Made by a program: the position numbers and the translations under genes
The notes under the pieces: generated by a model
What the model saw: only the letters and a program-made list of their open reading frames with translations
Database searches by the model: none
What the model was told of the DNA's origin: nothing
Shown: in pieces, positions 1-7,269 of the stretch
How the letters are laid out: each line of letters starts with the position of its first letter
Position numbering within the stretch: position 1 is the first letter of the stretch
NCBI GenBank assembly: GCA_023412175.1
Contig: JAEYOB010000789.1
Location: 1-11,358, forward strand
Source of the DNA: Pseudomonadota bacterium
GTDB taxonomy: Bacteria > Pseudomonadota > Alphaproteobacteria > Azospirillales > Azospirillaceae
Direction of reading: 5' to 3'
Length of the DNA: 11,358 nucleotides

Positions 1-347
1 CGCGTCTCGGTGAAGCGGCGCTGCAGCACCTCGTCGGCGCAATCCAGGAACAGCAGCCGCACATCCAGGTCCGGACGGGCCTTCAGCGATTCCACCTGCT
101 CCAGGAAGGCGGCGACCGAGAAGTCGCGGGTGCGGCTGTCGATGACGATGGCGAGCGGGCGGTGGCTGGGGTCGCCCTGCTCGATCAGCGCCGGCACCAG
201 CGACAGGCGCAGATTGTCCACCGATTCGTAGCCCAGATCCTCCAGCGCCTTCAGCGCCACCGAAAGGCCGGCGCCGGACATGCCGGTGGCGAGCAGGATG
301 CGGCGGCTGCCGGCGGTCTGGGGGTCCTGGACGGCTTGGTCGGTCAT
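1..347 (-). CDS. rapZ: RapZ-family nucleotide-binding protein, N-terminal part (3' end outside window)
   Basis: RapZ (YvcJ/YhbJ) proteins are P-loop NTP-binding proteins. In enterobacteria RapZ is the adapter that brings small RNAs to RNase E; in other bacteria the role is less clear. About 115 residues are visible. The N-terminal nucleotide-binding fold is recognisable from the TGMSGAG loop (residues 21-27), the following LKALEDLGYESVDNL stretch, and LLFLDC, the usual Walker-B-like strand, before QRRFTETR at the window edge. The Walker A lysine is replaced: the loop reads GMSGAGLS, with Leu28 where GKS is canonical. The ATG at 347-345 overlaps the hprK stop codon as ATGA, so the two genes are translationally coupled. 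The hprK-rapZ pairing is standard in alphaproteobacteria. The C-terminal RNA-binding domain cannot be judged from here. Confidence 0.9.
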   Translation of the reverse strand, partial: MTDQAVQDPQTAGSRRILLATGMSGAGLSVALKALEDLGYESVDNLRLSLVPALIEQGDPSHRPLAIVIDSRTRDFSVAAFLEQVESLKARPDLDVRLLFLDCADEVLQRRFTET

Positions 348-802
348 GTCAGGCATTGACGGGGGGAGGGCACCTCGCCGAGGCGTCCGGCCGCCACCGC
401 CGCGGCGGCGAGGCGCAGCTTGGCGGGAGTGGACGCATCGAAGGGGGAGAGCGCGAGGCGGGGCACGGCATGGTCCATGAGCGTAACGGTTTCCGGCTCG
501 GGCAGCCGCTCGACCCGCTCGGCCGCCACGAGGTCGACCACCAGCCGGATCTCGGCGGCCTCGGCGGTGGGCACGGGAAGGATGCCGACGCCGCGCACCT
601 CGATGAGGCCAGCGAGCGGTGCCGGCGCCGTCGCCATCAGCCTGCCCTGGTCCATGCGCACCTGGACCTGATCGTCGGCGACGAGCAACGCCCCGCCGTC
701 GATGAGGCGCACGGCGACATCGGATTTGCCGCCGCCGGAAGGCCCGCGCAGCAGCACGCCGATTCCCCCGATCAGAACACAGGTGCCGTGAATCGTCACC
801 AT
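344..802 (-). CDS. hprK: HPr kinase/phosphorylase, short alphaproteobacterial form
   Basis: HprK phosphorylates, and in many bacteria dephosphorylates, a serine of the PTS phosphocarrier HPr, linking carbon or nitrogen status to regulation. It acts in the cytoplasm. The product is 152 residues, about half the length of Firmicutes HprK (about 310), because the N-terminal regulatory domain is absent, as is usual in alphaproteobacteria. The P-loop GPSGGGKS lies at residues 20-27, LVADDQV follows in the Walker-B region, and EVRGVGIL matches the EVRGxGI loop of the family. I chose ATG 802 because the protein then starts directly at the core strand (MVTIHGTCV). An in-frame TTG at 874, 4 bp after the upstream stop and with GGGAGA about 11 nt upstream, would add 24 Pro/Arg-rich residues unlike the family. 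The gene lies 76 bp after the 116-residue ORF and overlaps rapZ by 4 bp. Confidence 0.9.
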   Translation of the reverse strand: MVTIHGTCVLIGGIGVLLRGPSGGGKSDVAVRLIDGGALLVADDQVQVRMDQGRLMATAPAPLAGLIEVRGVGILPVPTAEAAEIRLVVDLVAAERVERLPEPETVTLMDHAVPRLALSPFDASTPAKLRLAAAAVAAGRLGEVPSPRQCLT

Positions 803-878
803 GCGGCCAGGGTGAGCCGTGCCGCGGGTTCTGTCAATGGGAGGGCTGTGGGGGAGGGTTGCGGGGAAGGGCAAGGGG

Positions 879-1229
879 TCAGCGGTCTCCCGGCGGCGTG
901 CGCGAGTCCCGGCGGATATCTTCGAGCCGCCTGGCCAGCTCGTCGCGGCGGCGGATCATCTCGTCCAGGTCGTTCAGCTCGGTGGCGGCCCGGCAGTCCT
1001 CGCGGAAGTTCTTCTCCAGCGCCATGCGGACCAGCAGGACCTTGTACGAATCGGCGATGCGGGCGAGGTGGCGCTGGGTGCCGTGCAGCGCCTCCGCGAG
1101 CTGGGTGCGCTCGACGGTTGCGGCGCGCATCATGCGCGCCAGCTCGCCCTGCCGATGGCCGGCGTCACGGATCAGACGCGCCAGCCGGTAGCGGTTGAAG
1201 TCCACGAGCTTGGCGCTGGTGCCGGCCAT
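879..1229 (-). CDS. Hypothetical protein, 116 residues, charged and helical
   Basis: I do not recognise this family. The product is strongly charged, rich in Arg, Ala, Glu and Leu, with no membrane segment, signal peptide or cysteine cluster (one Cys). Residues about 75-110 (NDLDEMIRRRDELARRLEDI) have the heptad-like spacing of a short coiled coil. The first half (FNRYRLARLIRDAGHRQGEL) also looks helical. ATG 1227-1229 is preceded by AGGGA at 5-nt spacing, so the start is well supported. The gene lies 99 bp after the chvG stop and 76 bp before hprK on the same strand, and is probably co-transcribed. Rhizobial chvG-hprK junctions have no gene here that I know of. It could be a small regulatory or scaffolding partner, but that is a guess from position. 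Confidence 0.7.
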   Translation of the reverse strand: MAGTSAKLVDFNRYRLARLIRDAGHRQGELARMMRAATVERTQLAEALHGTQRHLARIADSYKVLLVRMALEKNFREDCRAATELNDLDEMIRRRDELARRLEDIRRDSRTPPGDR

Positions 1230-1328
1230 GGGGGGTCCCTGCTTCCGAAAGCCAGGCGATCCACCGGCCGGCTCAGGTCGTCGTGCGGGGAGTCTAGCCC
1301 ACCGCCGACATCTTACCCATGATGCAGA

Positions 1329-3038
1329 TCACGCTACGGCCGGCAACCGCACCGTGAACGCCGCGCCGATCACCTCGCCGGTTTCGTCGCGGCGATTGGC
1401 CGCGGTGATGCGGCCGGCGTGCGCCTCGACGATCTGCTTGGAGATGCTGAGCCCAAGGCCGGAGTGGGTGCCGAACTTCTCGCCGGCCGGGCGCTCGGTG
1501 TAGAAGCGCTCGAAGATCGCCTCCTCCTTGCCTTCGGGGATGCCCGGGCCGGAGTCGGTGACGGTCACCACCACATGATGCCCCTCGCGCCGTGCGGCGA
1601 TGCGCACGACGCCGCCGGGTGGCGAGAACGACACGGCGTTGGCGATCAGGTTCTGGAACACCTGGGTCAGCCGCCCCTCCAGCCCCAGGACCGTCAGGTC
1701 GGCGCCGGCCGGCGCGGCGACGCTCAGGCGCGGCCACGGGCCGTCGGTCTCCCCGCCGCCCCCGCCGTCGGTGGCGGCATGGATGTCGGCCAGCATCGCC
1801 AGCATGGCCCCGATGTCCACCGGTTCCGGCTTGGCGCGCGACAGTTCGGCGTCCAGGCGCGAGGCGTTCGAGATGTCGCTGATCAGCCGGTCCAGCCGCT
1901 GCACGTCGTCGGCGATGATCGCCATCAGCCGCTCGCGTCGGTCGGGGTCGTTGACCCGGCTCACCGTCTCCACGGCGCTGCGCAGCGAGGTGAGGGGGTT
2001 CTTGATCTCGTGCGCCACGTCGGCGGCGAAGCTCTCGATGGCGTCCATGCGCGCCCACAGCGCCGCCGTCATGTCGCGCAGCGTGCCGGATAGGTCGCCG
2101 ATCTCGTCGCCGCGCGCGGTGAAATCGGGGATTTCCACCTGCCGGCCGTGGCCGGAGCGCACGCGGTCGGCGGCGATGGCGAGGCGGCGGATCGGCTGGG
2201 CGATGGTGCCGGCCAGATAGAAGGACAGCAGCACCGTCACCGCCAGCGCAACCACGAAGACCCGCAGGATGTCGAAGCGCACCGAGCGGATCGCCTCGTC
2301 GATCTCGGCACCGCTGCGCGACAGCATGACGGCGCCCAACACCTGCTTGTAGCGCTGCACCGGCACCGCCACCGTCAGCATCAGTCCCGGCCGCTCGGCC
2401 GCCGGCTCGGTGCGCCAGACGGTGGAGGACACCTCGCCGGCCAGCGCGCGCTCGGCGTCGGGATAGTGGGCGGCCCTGGGGCTCGGCTCTTCGCGGTACA
2501 GCGGGAACGCCTCGCGGCCGGGGATGGTGTCGGTGAACCAGTTGTAGAGGCGCACGACGGCGCGGGTCGGCGCGCTGCGATCATCGGGAGGCGGCAACTG
2601 CTCGATCTGGATGGTGCCGGGCGAACCGGTCAGCACGCGGCTGTCCGACACCAGCATGCCGTCGGGGGTGAACAGGCGGGTGCGCGTCTCCGTCGCCTCG
2701 ACCAGGCGGCGCACCATCTGGCGCGCCAGTTCGGGCGACAGTTCGTAGCTTTCGCCGGGGTCGTCCTCGGTGGGAATGGCGTCGGCACGCTGCACCGCGC
2801 CTTCTCCGAGCGCGGTGGCGAAGATGCGCGCCTGTGTCTGCAACGCCTCCATCTCGGCGGCGATCAGCCGGTCCTGGTAGCGGCCAAGGTACAGCAACCC
2901 GCCCACCAGCAGCGCCAGCGCCAGCACGTTGACGGCGAGCACGCGCACGGTGAGCGGCGACAGCGCGCGCCGGCCGGGCTGCGGCGCCGGCCGGCGGGCC
3001 GGGCGCTCACTGCTCCTTGTAACGGTAACCGACGCCAT
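1329..3038 (-). CDS. chvG: ChvG/ExoS-type sensor histidine kinase
   Basis: This is an inner-membrane sensor kinase of the alphaproteobacterial ChvG (ExoS) family, which senses acid or envelope stress with ChvI and in rhizobia controls exopolysaccharide, motility and host interaction. It has 569 residues. After a basic Pro/Arg-rich cytoplasmic tail, TM1 covers about 32-51, a periplasmic sensor region about 52-255, and TM2 about 257-278. HAMP follows at about 279-330 and the H-box [16 protein letters not shown] holds phospho-acceptor His343. The ATPase domain shows the N-box FQNLIANA (Asn463), G1 box DSGPG (495-499), F box FERFY and G2 box GLGLS. All catalytic motifs are intact. The start at ATG 3038 lies inside the end of chvI (32-bp overlap). 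It has no clear SD of its own; an AAGGAG lies just before the chvI stop, but no in-frame start codon follows it closely. The [11 protein letters not shown] segment is family-typical, so the true start is upstream of it. Confidence 0.93.
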   Translation of the reverse strand: MASVTVTRSSERPARRPAPQPGRRALSPLTVRVLAVNVLALALLVGGLLYLGRYQDRLIAAEMEALQTQARIFATALGEGAVQRADAIPTEDDPGESYELSPELARQMVRRLVEATETRTRLFTPDGMLVSDSRVLTGSPGTIQIEQLPPPDDRSAPTRAVVRLYNWFTDTIPGREAFPLYREEPSPRAAHYPDAERALAGEVSSTVWRTEPAAERPGLMLTVAVPVQRYKQVLGAVMLSRSGAEIDEAIRSVRFDILRVFVVALAVTVLLSFYLAGTIAQPIRRLAIAADRVRSGHGRQVEIPDFTARGDEIGDLSGTLRDMTAALWARMDAIESFAADVAHEIKNPLTSLRSAVETVSRVNDPDRRERLMAIIADDVQRLDRLISDISNASRLDAELSRAKPEPVDIGAMLAMLADIHAATDGGGGGETDGPWPRLSVAAPAGADLTVLGLEGRLTQVFQNLIANAVSFSPPGGVVRIAARREGHHVVVTVTDSGPGIPEGKEEAIFERFYTERPAGEKFGTHSGLGLSISKQIVEAHAGRITAANRRDETGEVIGAAFTVRLPAVA

Positions 3039-3711
3039 AGAGCGTTTCGATCTGCGAGAACTCCGGGTCGATCGCCTTGAACTTCTTGCGCAGGCGCTTG
3101 ATGTGGCTGTCGATGGTGCGGTCGTCGACGTAGACGTGCTCCCCGTAGGCGGCGTCCATGAGCTGGTCGCGGCTCTTCACGTGGCCCGGCCGCTGGGCCA
3201 GCGCCTTGACCAGCAGGAACTCGGTCACCGTCAGGTCGATGTGCTGGCCCTTCCAGGTGCAGGCGTGCCGCGAGCTGTCCAGCAGCATTGGCCCGCGGGT
3301 CAGCACCTGCCCCGGCTCGGCGCCCGGCGCGTCCTTGTCGCGGGCCAGCGACTCGCGGCGCAGCAGCGCGCGGATGCGCTCGATCAGCAGGCGCTGGGAG
3401 AACGGCTTCTTGATGTAGTCGTCCGCGCCCATGCGCAGGCCGGTCAGCTCGTCCACCTCGTCGTCCTTGCTGGTCAGGAAGATGACCGGAAGCTGCGTGG
3501 TCTGGCGCAGGCGCTGCAACAGTTCCAGCCCGTCCATGCGCGGCATCTTGATGTCGAGCACGGCGAGATCCGGCGGGCGCTGGGTCAGGCCGCGCAGCGC
3601 CTCGCTGCCGTCGGTGTAGGTGCGCACCTCGTAGCCCTCCGCCTCCAGCGCCATGGACACGGAGGTCAGGATGTTGCGATCGTCGTCGACGAGCGCGATG
3701 ATCTGCGCCAT
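3007..3711 (-). CDS. chvI: ChvI-type response regulator (OmpR/PhoB family)
   Basis: This is a cytoplasmic DNA-binding response regulator, the partner of ChvG. It has 234 residues. The receiver domain has acidic pocket residues Asp9-Asp11, phospho-acceptor Asp53 ([12 protein letters not shown]), switch Thr80 (VIFLTS) and Lys102 in the KKPF motif. The C-terminal winged-helix domain spans about residues 130-232 and shows [12 protein letters not shown], the recognition-helix stretch [16 protein letters not shown] and the closing GVGYRY. The reading frame is open further upstream, to 3888. ATG 3711 is chosen because it starts exactly at [11 protein letters not shown] and has GAGAGGA upstream with about 9 nt spacing. 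It is the first gene of the minus-strand cluster. The family is essential or nearly so in several relatives. Confidence 0.95.
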   Translation of the reverse strand: MAQIIALVDDDRNILTSVSMALEAEGYEVRTYTDGSEALRGLTQRPPDLAVLDIKMPRMDGLELLQRLRQTTQLPVIFLTSKDDEVDELTGLRMGADDYIKKPFSQRLLIERIRALLRRESLARDKDAPGAEPGQVLTRGPMLLDSSRHACTWKGQHIDLTVTEFLLVKALAQRPGHVKSRDQLMDAAYGEHVYVDDRTIDSHIKRLRKKFKAIDPEFSQIETLYGVGYRYKEQ

Positions 3712-3808
3712 GAAGTCGCGTCCTCTCTTTCGGATGGCCCGTGCAGCAACGCTTCCAGGGAATTTCCTTCCCGTACCCTGCGATGCAAACGCATAACCCG
3801 CCAGTTTT

Positions 3809-3822
3809 CCCTTTCTAAAGGG
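3809..3822. promoter_or_regulatory. Palindrome in the chvI / HugZ-like divergent intergenic region
   Basis: CCCTTT-CT-AAAGGG is a perfect inverted repeat with 6-bp arms. It sits about midway in the 187 bp between the divergent starts at 3711 (chvI) and 3899 (HugZ-like). A second, shorter inverted repeat, ATGC-AAAC-GCAT, is at 3783-3794, and GGGAA-N5-TTCCC is nearby at about 3759-3773. The region is AT-richer than the genes and must hold both promoters, but I find no convincing -35/-10 pair. An operator role, for example autoregulation by ChvI, is inference. Confidence 0.35.
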
Positions 3823-3898
3823 CATTCTCCGCGCCAATATGGCACCAAAACGGCAACGGAGGAAACTCCGCGGCACGGGCGGACGCACTCAAGAAGAC

Positions 3899-4750
3899 AT
3901 GAGTTCAACAGCAGATTCCAGCGGACCCAAACCCAGGGGGCCGGCGGACAGCCAATCGGCGGATCGGGCCGATTCGCCCGGCGAGTCCGCTCGCCGCGTC
4001 CTGCGCCGCGTCGACCGGGCAGCGCTCGCCACCGGGCTGCGGCCCGATGTCGGCAGCGGCAGCGGTTGGCCGTATCCCTCGCTGGTGCTCACCGCGCTCG
4101 ACCATGACGGCACGCCGCTGCTTCTGATCTCGCGCCTTGCCGACCATACCCAGAACATTCTCGCCGATTCCCGCGTGGGCCTGCTGTTCGACGGCACCGC
4201 CGGTCTGGCCCAGCCGCTGGCCGGCGCCCGCGTGTCGGTGCTTGGCCGCGCCGTCCCCAGCGACGAGCCGCGTCACCGTGCCCGCTATCTTGCCCGCCAC
4301 CCCGACGCCGCGCTGTACGCCGGCTTCGCCGATTTCGCCCTGTACCGCGTCGAGATCGAGCGCGCCCACCTCGTCGCCGGCTTCGGCCGTATCCACTGGA
4401 TCGATGCGGGCGACCTGCTGCTGCCGACGGTGCCCGCCGGCCTTGCGGCGGAGGAGGCGGAACTCGTCCGCCATATGAACGAACAGGAATCGGACACCGT
4501 CCATCTCTTCGCCGGGACGCTGCTCGGCCTGCCTTCGGTCGGGCTGGGCGGGGAGAACGGCTGGATGGTGACGGGCATCGATCCCGATGGCGTCGATCTG
4601 CGGCGGGGCGGCAGCGTCGGCCGCCTCGATTTCGAACAGCGCGTCCACGACGGCGAAGGGGCCAAGGCCGAGCTGATCCGGCTTACCGTGCGTGCCCGGC
4701 GTCAGCGCCAGGAAGAGGGCGGGGCAGGAAGTTTGCCCACCCGCAGTTGA
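3899..4750 (+). CDS. HugZ-like protein (pyridoxamine 5'-phosphate oxidase-type split barrel with DUF2470 domain)
   Basis: This is a cytoplasmic protein of the FMN-binding split-barrel superfamily, arranged like HugZ/HutZ haem-utilisation proteins. It has 283 residues. The first 30 or so are low-complexity (Ser, Pro, Asp, Gly) and probably disordered. The split barrel covers about 31-175, with WPYPSLVLTA, PLLLISRLADHTQNI, RVGLLFDGT and GFGRIHWID. A C-terminal DUF2470 domain (about 186-267) starts with HMN at 192-194 and ends with KAELIRLTVRAR. The usual HMNxDHxD pattern is changed here to HMNEQESD. ATG 3899 follows a weak AAGAAG. An ATG at 3839 would add 20 basic residues and has no SD. Whether it binds haem, FMN or neither cannot be decided. 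It is divergent from chvI and upstream of PEP carboxykinase. Confidence 0.8.
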   Translation: MSSTADSSGPKPRGPADSQSADRADSPGESARRVLRRVDRAALATGLRPDVGSGSGWPYPSLVLTALDHDGTPLLLISRLADHTQNILADSRVGLLFDGTAGLAQPLAGARVSVLGRAVPSDEPRHRARYLARHPDAALYAGFADFALYRVEIERAHLVAGFGRIHWIDAGDLLLPTVPAGLAAEEAELVRHMNEQESDTVHLFAGTLLGLPSVGLGGENGWMVTGIDPDGVDLRRGGSVGRLDFEQRVHDGEGAKAELIRLTVRARRQRQEEGGAGSLPTRS

Positions 4751-4775
4751 TTACCTCCACACCAAGAACCATAAA
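4747..4775 (+). promoter_or_regulatory. Candidate promoter for the PEP carboxykinase gene
   Basis: TTGATT (4747-4752), a 17-bp spacer and CATAAA (4770-4775) resemble a sigma-70-type promoter with 4 of 6 matches in each box. The -35 box overlaps the stop codon of the HugZ-like gene. The segment from about 4745 to 4840 is clearly A-rich against the surrounding GC-rich DNA, which favours a promoter. If correct, the PEPCK mRNA would have a leader of about 370 nt. Confidence 0.35.
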
Positions 4776-5151
4776 GCTGCACAAGCGGCGCATAAGAAGA
4801 ACCAGCGCAACCAGGAGACCAGGAAAGTGGAGCAACACGGACCGACCGGCAGCCGCTATGGCCCCCAGGGCTGCAGGCTGACCACCCCGAACGCCCGCCG
4901 TACGACGGCGCCGCGTATCGCGGTGGGAACCGCCATCCTTGCCGACCCCACGGGGTTCGGCGCGGGCGGCGCGGTGTAGGGTTCGGTTCGGCGGCGTTCC
5001 ACGCGCCCGGATCGGAGACAACGAAGAGGCGGCGCTCCACCGGAGGCCGCCGGGGCAAACATCGATTTGGCCGGCAGGCCGCCGCGGGGGAAACCGTCGG
5101 GCGGTCGGCGCTCCCCTCATCCGGAGCCCGGCGAAAGGCAAAGAGGTTGAG
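4776..5151 (+). other. Long non-coding leader region upstream of PEP carboxykinase
   Basis: About 375 bp without a convincing gene. An open frame crosses part of it (up to 4979) but has low-complexity, unnatural-looking composition. The main structure is an imperfect stem-loop at 5045-5080: GGCC/GGCC and GCCGG/CCGGC stems separated by a bulged A, a 2x1 internal loop, a CAAA/TTTG upper stem and a CATCGA loop, 13 base pairs in all. A near-direct repeat of AGGCCGCCG occurs at 5044 and 5076. The segment ends in AGAGG just before the PEPCK start. No T-run follows the hairpin, so it is not a normal terminator. Confidence 0.4.
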
Positions 5152-6969
5152 ATGACTGCACGTACGAGGAACAAGAAGCTCCTGGACTGGGTCGAGGAGA
5201 TCGCGCTGAAATGCAAGCCGGAGCGCGTGCACTGGTGCGACGGTTCGCAGGAGGAGTACGACCGGCTCTGCAACGAGATGGTCGAGGCCGGCACCTTCAT
5301 CCGCCTGAACCCGGAGAAGCGCGCCAACTCGTTCCTCTGCCGCTCCGATCCGGGCGACGTCGCGCGTGTCGAGGACCGCACCTACATCTGCTCGAAGACC
5401 AAGGAAGAGGCTGGCCCGACCAACAACTGGGTCGATCCGGCCGAGATGCAGGCCAAGCTGGACGCCCTGTTCGAGGGCAGCATGCGCGGCCGCACCATGT
5501 ACGTGGTGCCGTTCAGCATGGGCCCGCTGGGCTCGCCGATCTCGCACATCGGCGTGCAGATCTCCGACAGCCCGTACGTCGCCGTCAACATGCGCATCAT
5601 GACCCGCATGGGGCAGGCCGTGCTGGACGAACTGGGCGACGCCGACTTCGTGCCGTGCCTGCACTCCGTCGGCGCTCCGCTGGCGGCCGGCCAGGAGGAC
5701 GTGGCGTGGCCGTGCAACGCCGAGCACAAGTACATCGTGCATTTCCCGGAGACGCACTCCATCGTCTCCTACGGCTCGGGCTACGGCGGCAACGCGCTGC
5801 TCGGCAAGAAGTGCTTCGCGCTGCGCATCGCCTCGTCCATGGGCCGCGAGCAGGGCTGGCTGGCCGAGCACATGCTGATCCTCGGCGTCGAGAGCCCCGA
5901 GGGCGAGAAGACCTACGTCGGCGCCGCCTTCCCGTCCGCCTGCGGGAAGACCAACTTCGCCATGCTGGTCCCGCCGAAGGAGTTCGAGGGTTGGAAGGTC
6001 CGCACCATCGGTGACGACATCGCCTGGATCAAGCCGCAGCCGGACGGCTCGCTGCGCGCCATCAACCCGGAGGCCGGCTTCTTCGGCGTGGCGCCGGGAA
6101 CCAGCGTCAAGTCGAACCCGAACGCGCTGAAGACGCTCGACAAGAACGTCATCTTCACCAACGTGGCCCTCACCGACGACGGCGACGTGTGGTGGGAGGG
6201 GCTGACCGACACTCCGCCGGCGCACCTCATCGACTGGCAGGGCAAGGACTGGACGCCGGACAGCGGCCGCGTGGCGGCGCACCCGAACTCCCGCTTCACC
6301 GCGCCGGCCAGCCAGTGCCCGTCCATCGATCCGGCGTGGGAGGATCCGGCCGGCGTGCCGATCTCGGCCTTCATCTTCGGCGGCCGCCTGTCGAAGACCT
6401 TCCCGCTGGTGTTCGAGGCGACCAGCTGGAAGCAGGGCGTGTACTGGGCGGCGACCATGGGCTCCGAGGCCACCGCCGCCGCGGTCGGCCAGGCCGCCAT
6501 CCGCCGCGACCCGTTCGCCATGCTGCCGTTCTGCGGCTACAACATGGGCGACTACTGGAACCACTGGCTGAGCTTCGAGGGCAAGGTGAAGGCCCTGCCG
6601 AAGATCTACCGCGTCAACTGGTTCCGCAAGGATGAGAACGGCAAGTTCGCGTGGCCGGGCTTCGGCGACAACATGCGCGTGCTGAAGTGGATCGTCGACC
6701 GCGTCCGCGGGCGGGCGACCGACGCGGTGGAGAGCCCGTTCGGCTACATGCCGCGCTACCAGGACCTGAATTGGGCCGGCCTCGACTTCCCCAAGGAGAA
6801 GTTCGAGAAGATCATGAACGTCGACCGCGAGGAGGCCAAGGCCGAGGCGCGCGACCAGCAGGAGCTGTTCGACCGCTTCGGCAAGCACCTCCCGCAGGAG
6901 CTGGAGCAGGAGCGCCAGGATCTGCTGAAGCGCCTCGAGGATGCCCCCGAGGTGTGGAAGGCGGCCTGA
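5152..6969 (+). CDS. pckG: Phosphoenolpyruvate carboxykinase, GTP-dependent type
   Basis: The enzyme converts oxaloacetate plus GTP to phosphoenolpyruvate, GDP and CO2, the entry step of gluconeogenesis from C4 acids, in the cytoplasm. It has 605 residues, the normal length for GTP-type enzymes, and does not resemble the ATP-type family. Recognisable parts are [12 protein letters not shown] near the N-terminus, [19 protein letters not shown] (metal and substrate site), the P-loop FPSACGKTN with reactive Cys264, GDD with Asp288-Asp289, NSRF with Arg381, FGGR with Arg412, and the nucleotide pocket [11 protein letters not shown] (459-469). The second Arg usual in FGGRR is Leu413. ATG 5152 follows AGAGG with 5-nt spacing. 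The in-frame extension upstream (from 4939) is non-homologous, low-complexity sequence. A terminator follows 23 bp downstream, so the gene is probably transcribed alone or with the HugZ-like gene. Confidence 0.97.
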   Translation: MTARTRNKKLLDWVEEIALKCKPERVHWCDGSQEEYDRLCNEMVEAGTFIRLNPEKRANSFLCRSDPGDVARVEDRTYICSKTKEEAGPTNNWVDPAEMQAKLDALFEGSMRGRTMYVVPFSMGPLGSPISHIGVQISDSPYVAVNMRIMTRMGQAVLDELGDADFVPCLHSVGAPLAAGQEDVAWPCNAEHKYIVHFPETHSIVSYGSGYGGNALLGKKCFALRIASSMGREQGWLAEHMLILGVESPEGEKTYVGAAFPSACGKTNFAMLVPPKEFEGWKVRTIGDDIAWIKPQPDGSLRAINPEAGFFGVAPGTSVKSNPNALKTLDKNVIFTNVALTDDGDVWWEGLTDTPPAHLIDWQGKDWTPDSGRVAAHPNSRFTAPASQCPSIDPAWEDPAGVPISAFIFGGRLSKTFPLVFEATSWKQGVYWAATMGSEATAAAVGQAAIRRDPFAMLPFCGYNMGDYWNHWLSFEGKVKALPKIYRVNWFRKDENGKFAWPGFGDNMRVLKWIVDRVRGRATDAVESPFGYMPRYQDLNWAGLDFPKEKFEKIMNVDREEAKAEARDQQELFDRFGKHLPQELEQERQDLLKRLEDAPEVWKAA

Positions 6970-6992
6970 TCGGGCTCACGCGTTTCGGGAAG

Positions 6993-7022
6993 GGGGCCGT
7001 CTTCGTACGGCCCCTTTTCTTT
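6993..7022 (+). terminator. Rho-independent terminator of the PEP carboxykinase gene
   Basis: GGGGCCGT (6993-7000), loop CTTCGT (7001-7006), ACGGCCCC (7007-7014), then TTTTCTTT (7015-7022). The 8-bp GC-rich perfect stem plus T-rich tail is a classical intrinsic terminator, 23 bp after the stop codon. Confidence 0.92.
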
Positions 7023-7269
7023 GGGCCGGCTGCAGCCCGGCCGGACTACTCCCTTCGTGACAGGGTCCGGCCGACCCGGTAGAATCCCGTGACATCCGTG
7101 GCCATCCGGCCGCGTGTGGCCTCGTGTCCTGCGGCATTTACCAAGCGTCAACGCCTGAGTCCGCCATTCTACCGCGTGGCACACGGGTCTGCGTCCGGCT
7201 CGCGGGCCGGCCGGCGCCCGCATGGCGAACGTGCCGTCGGGATCAGGTGAGCGCTAGGGGATCTGGAAC

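Noticed and set aside
3007..3888. Longer N-terminus for the response regulator, starting at 3888
   Set aside because: The extra 59 residues are basic, not part of the receiver fold, and lie in the divergent promoter region; ATG 3711 has a good SD and fits the family start.
4692..4979. Plus-strand open frame with a Lys/His/Asn/Gln-rich stretch after the HugZ-like gene
   Set aside because: Its start lies inside the HugZ-like gene, there is no good SD, and the composition reflects an A-rich promoter/leader region rather than a protein.
4702..6888. Very long open frame on the minus strand opposite PEP carboxykinase
   Set aside because: It is antisense to a gene with full catalytic motifs; the translation is Arg/Ala/Val/His-rich low-complexity sequence typical of GC-rich shadow frames.
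7028..7037. GGCTGCAGCC palindrome after the terminator
   Set aside because: It is short, GC-rich and has no second copy or matching operator context; chance is likely.
7177..7192. Sigma-54-like TGGCAC...GC element upstream of motA
   Set aside because: The distance between the GG and GC dinucleotides is 11 rather than the strictly needed 10, and the TTGC part is TCTGC.
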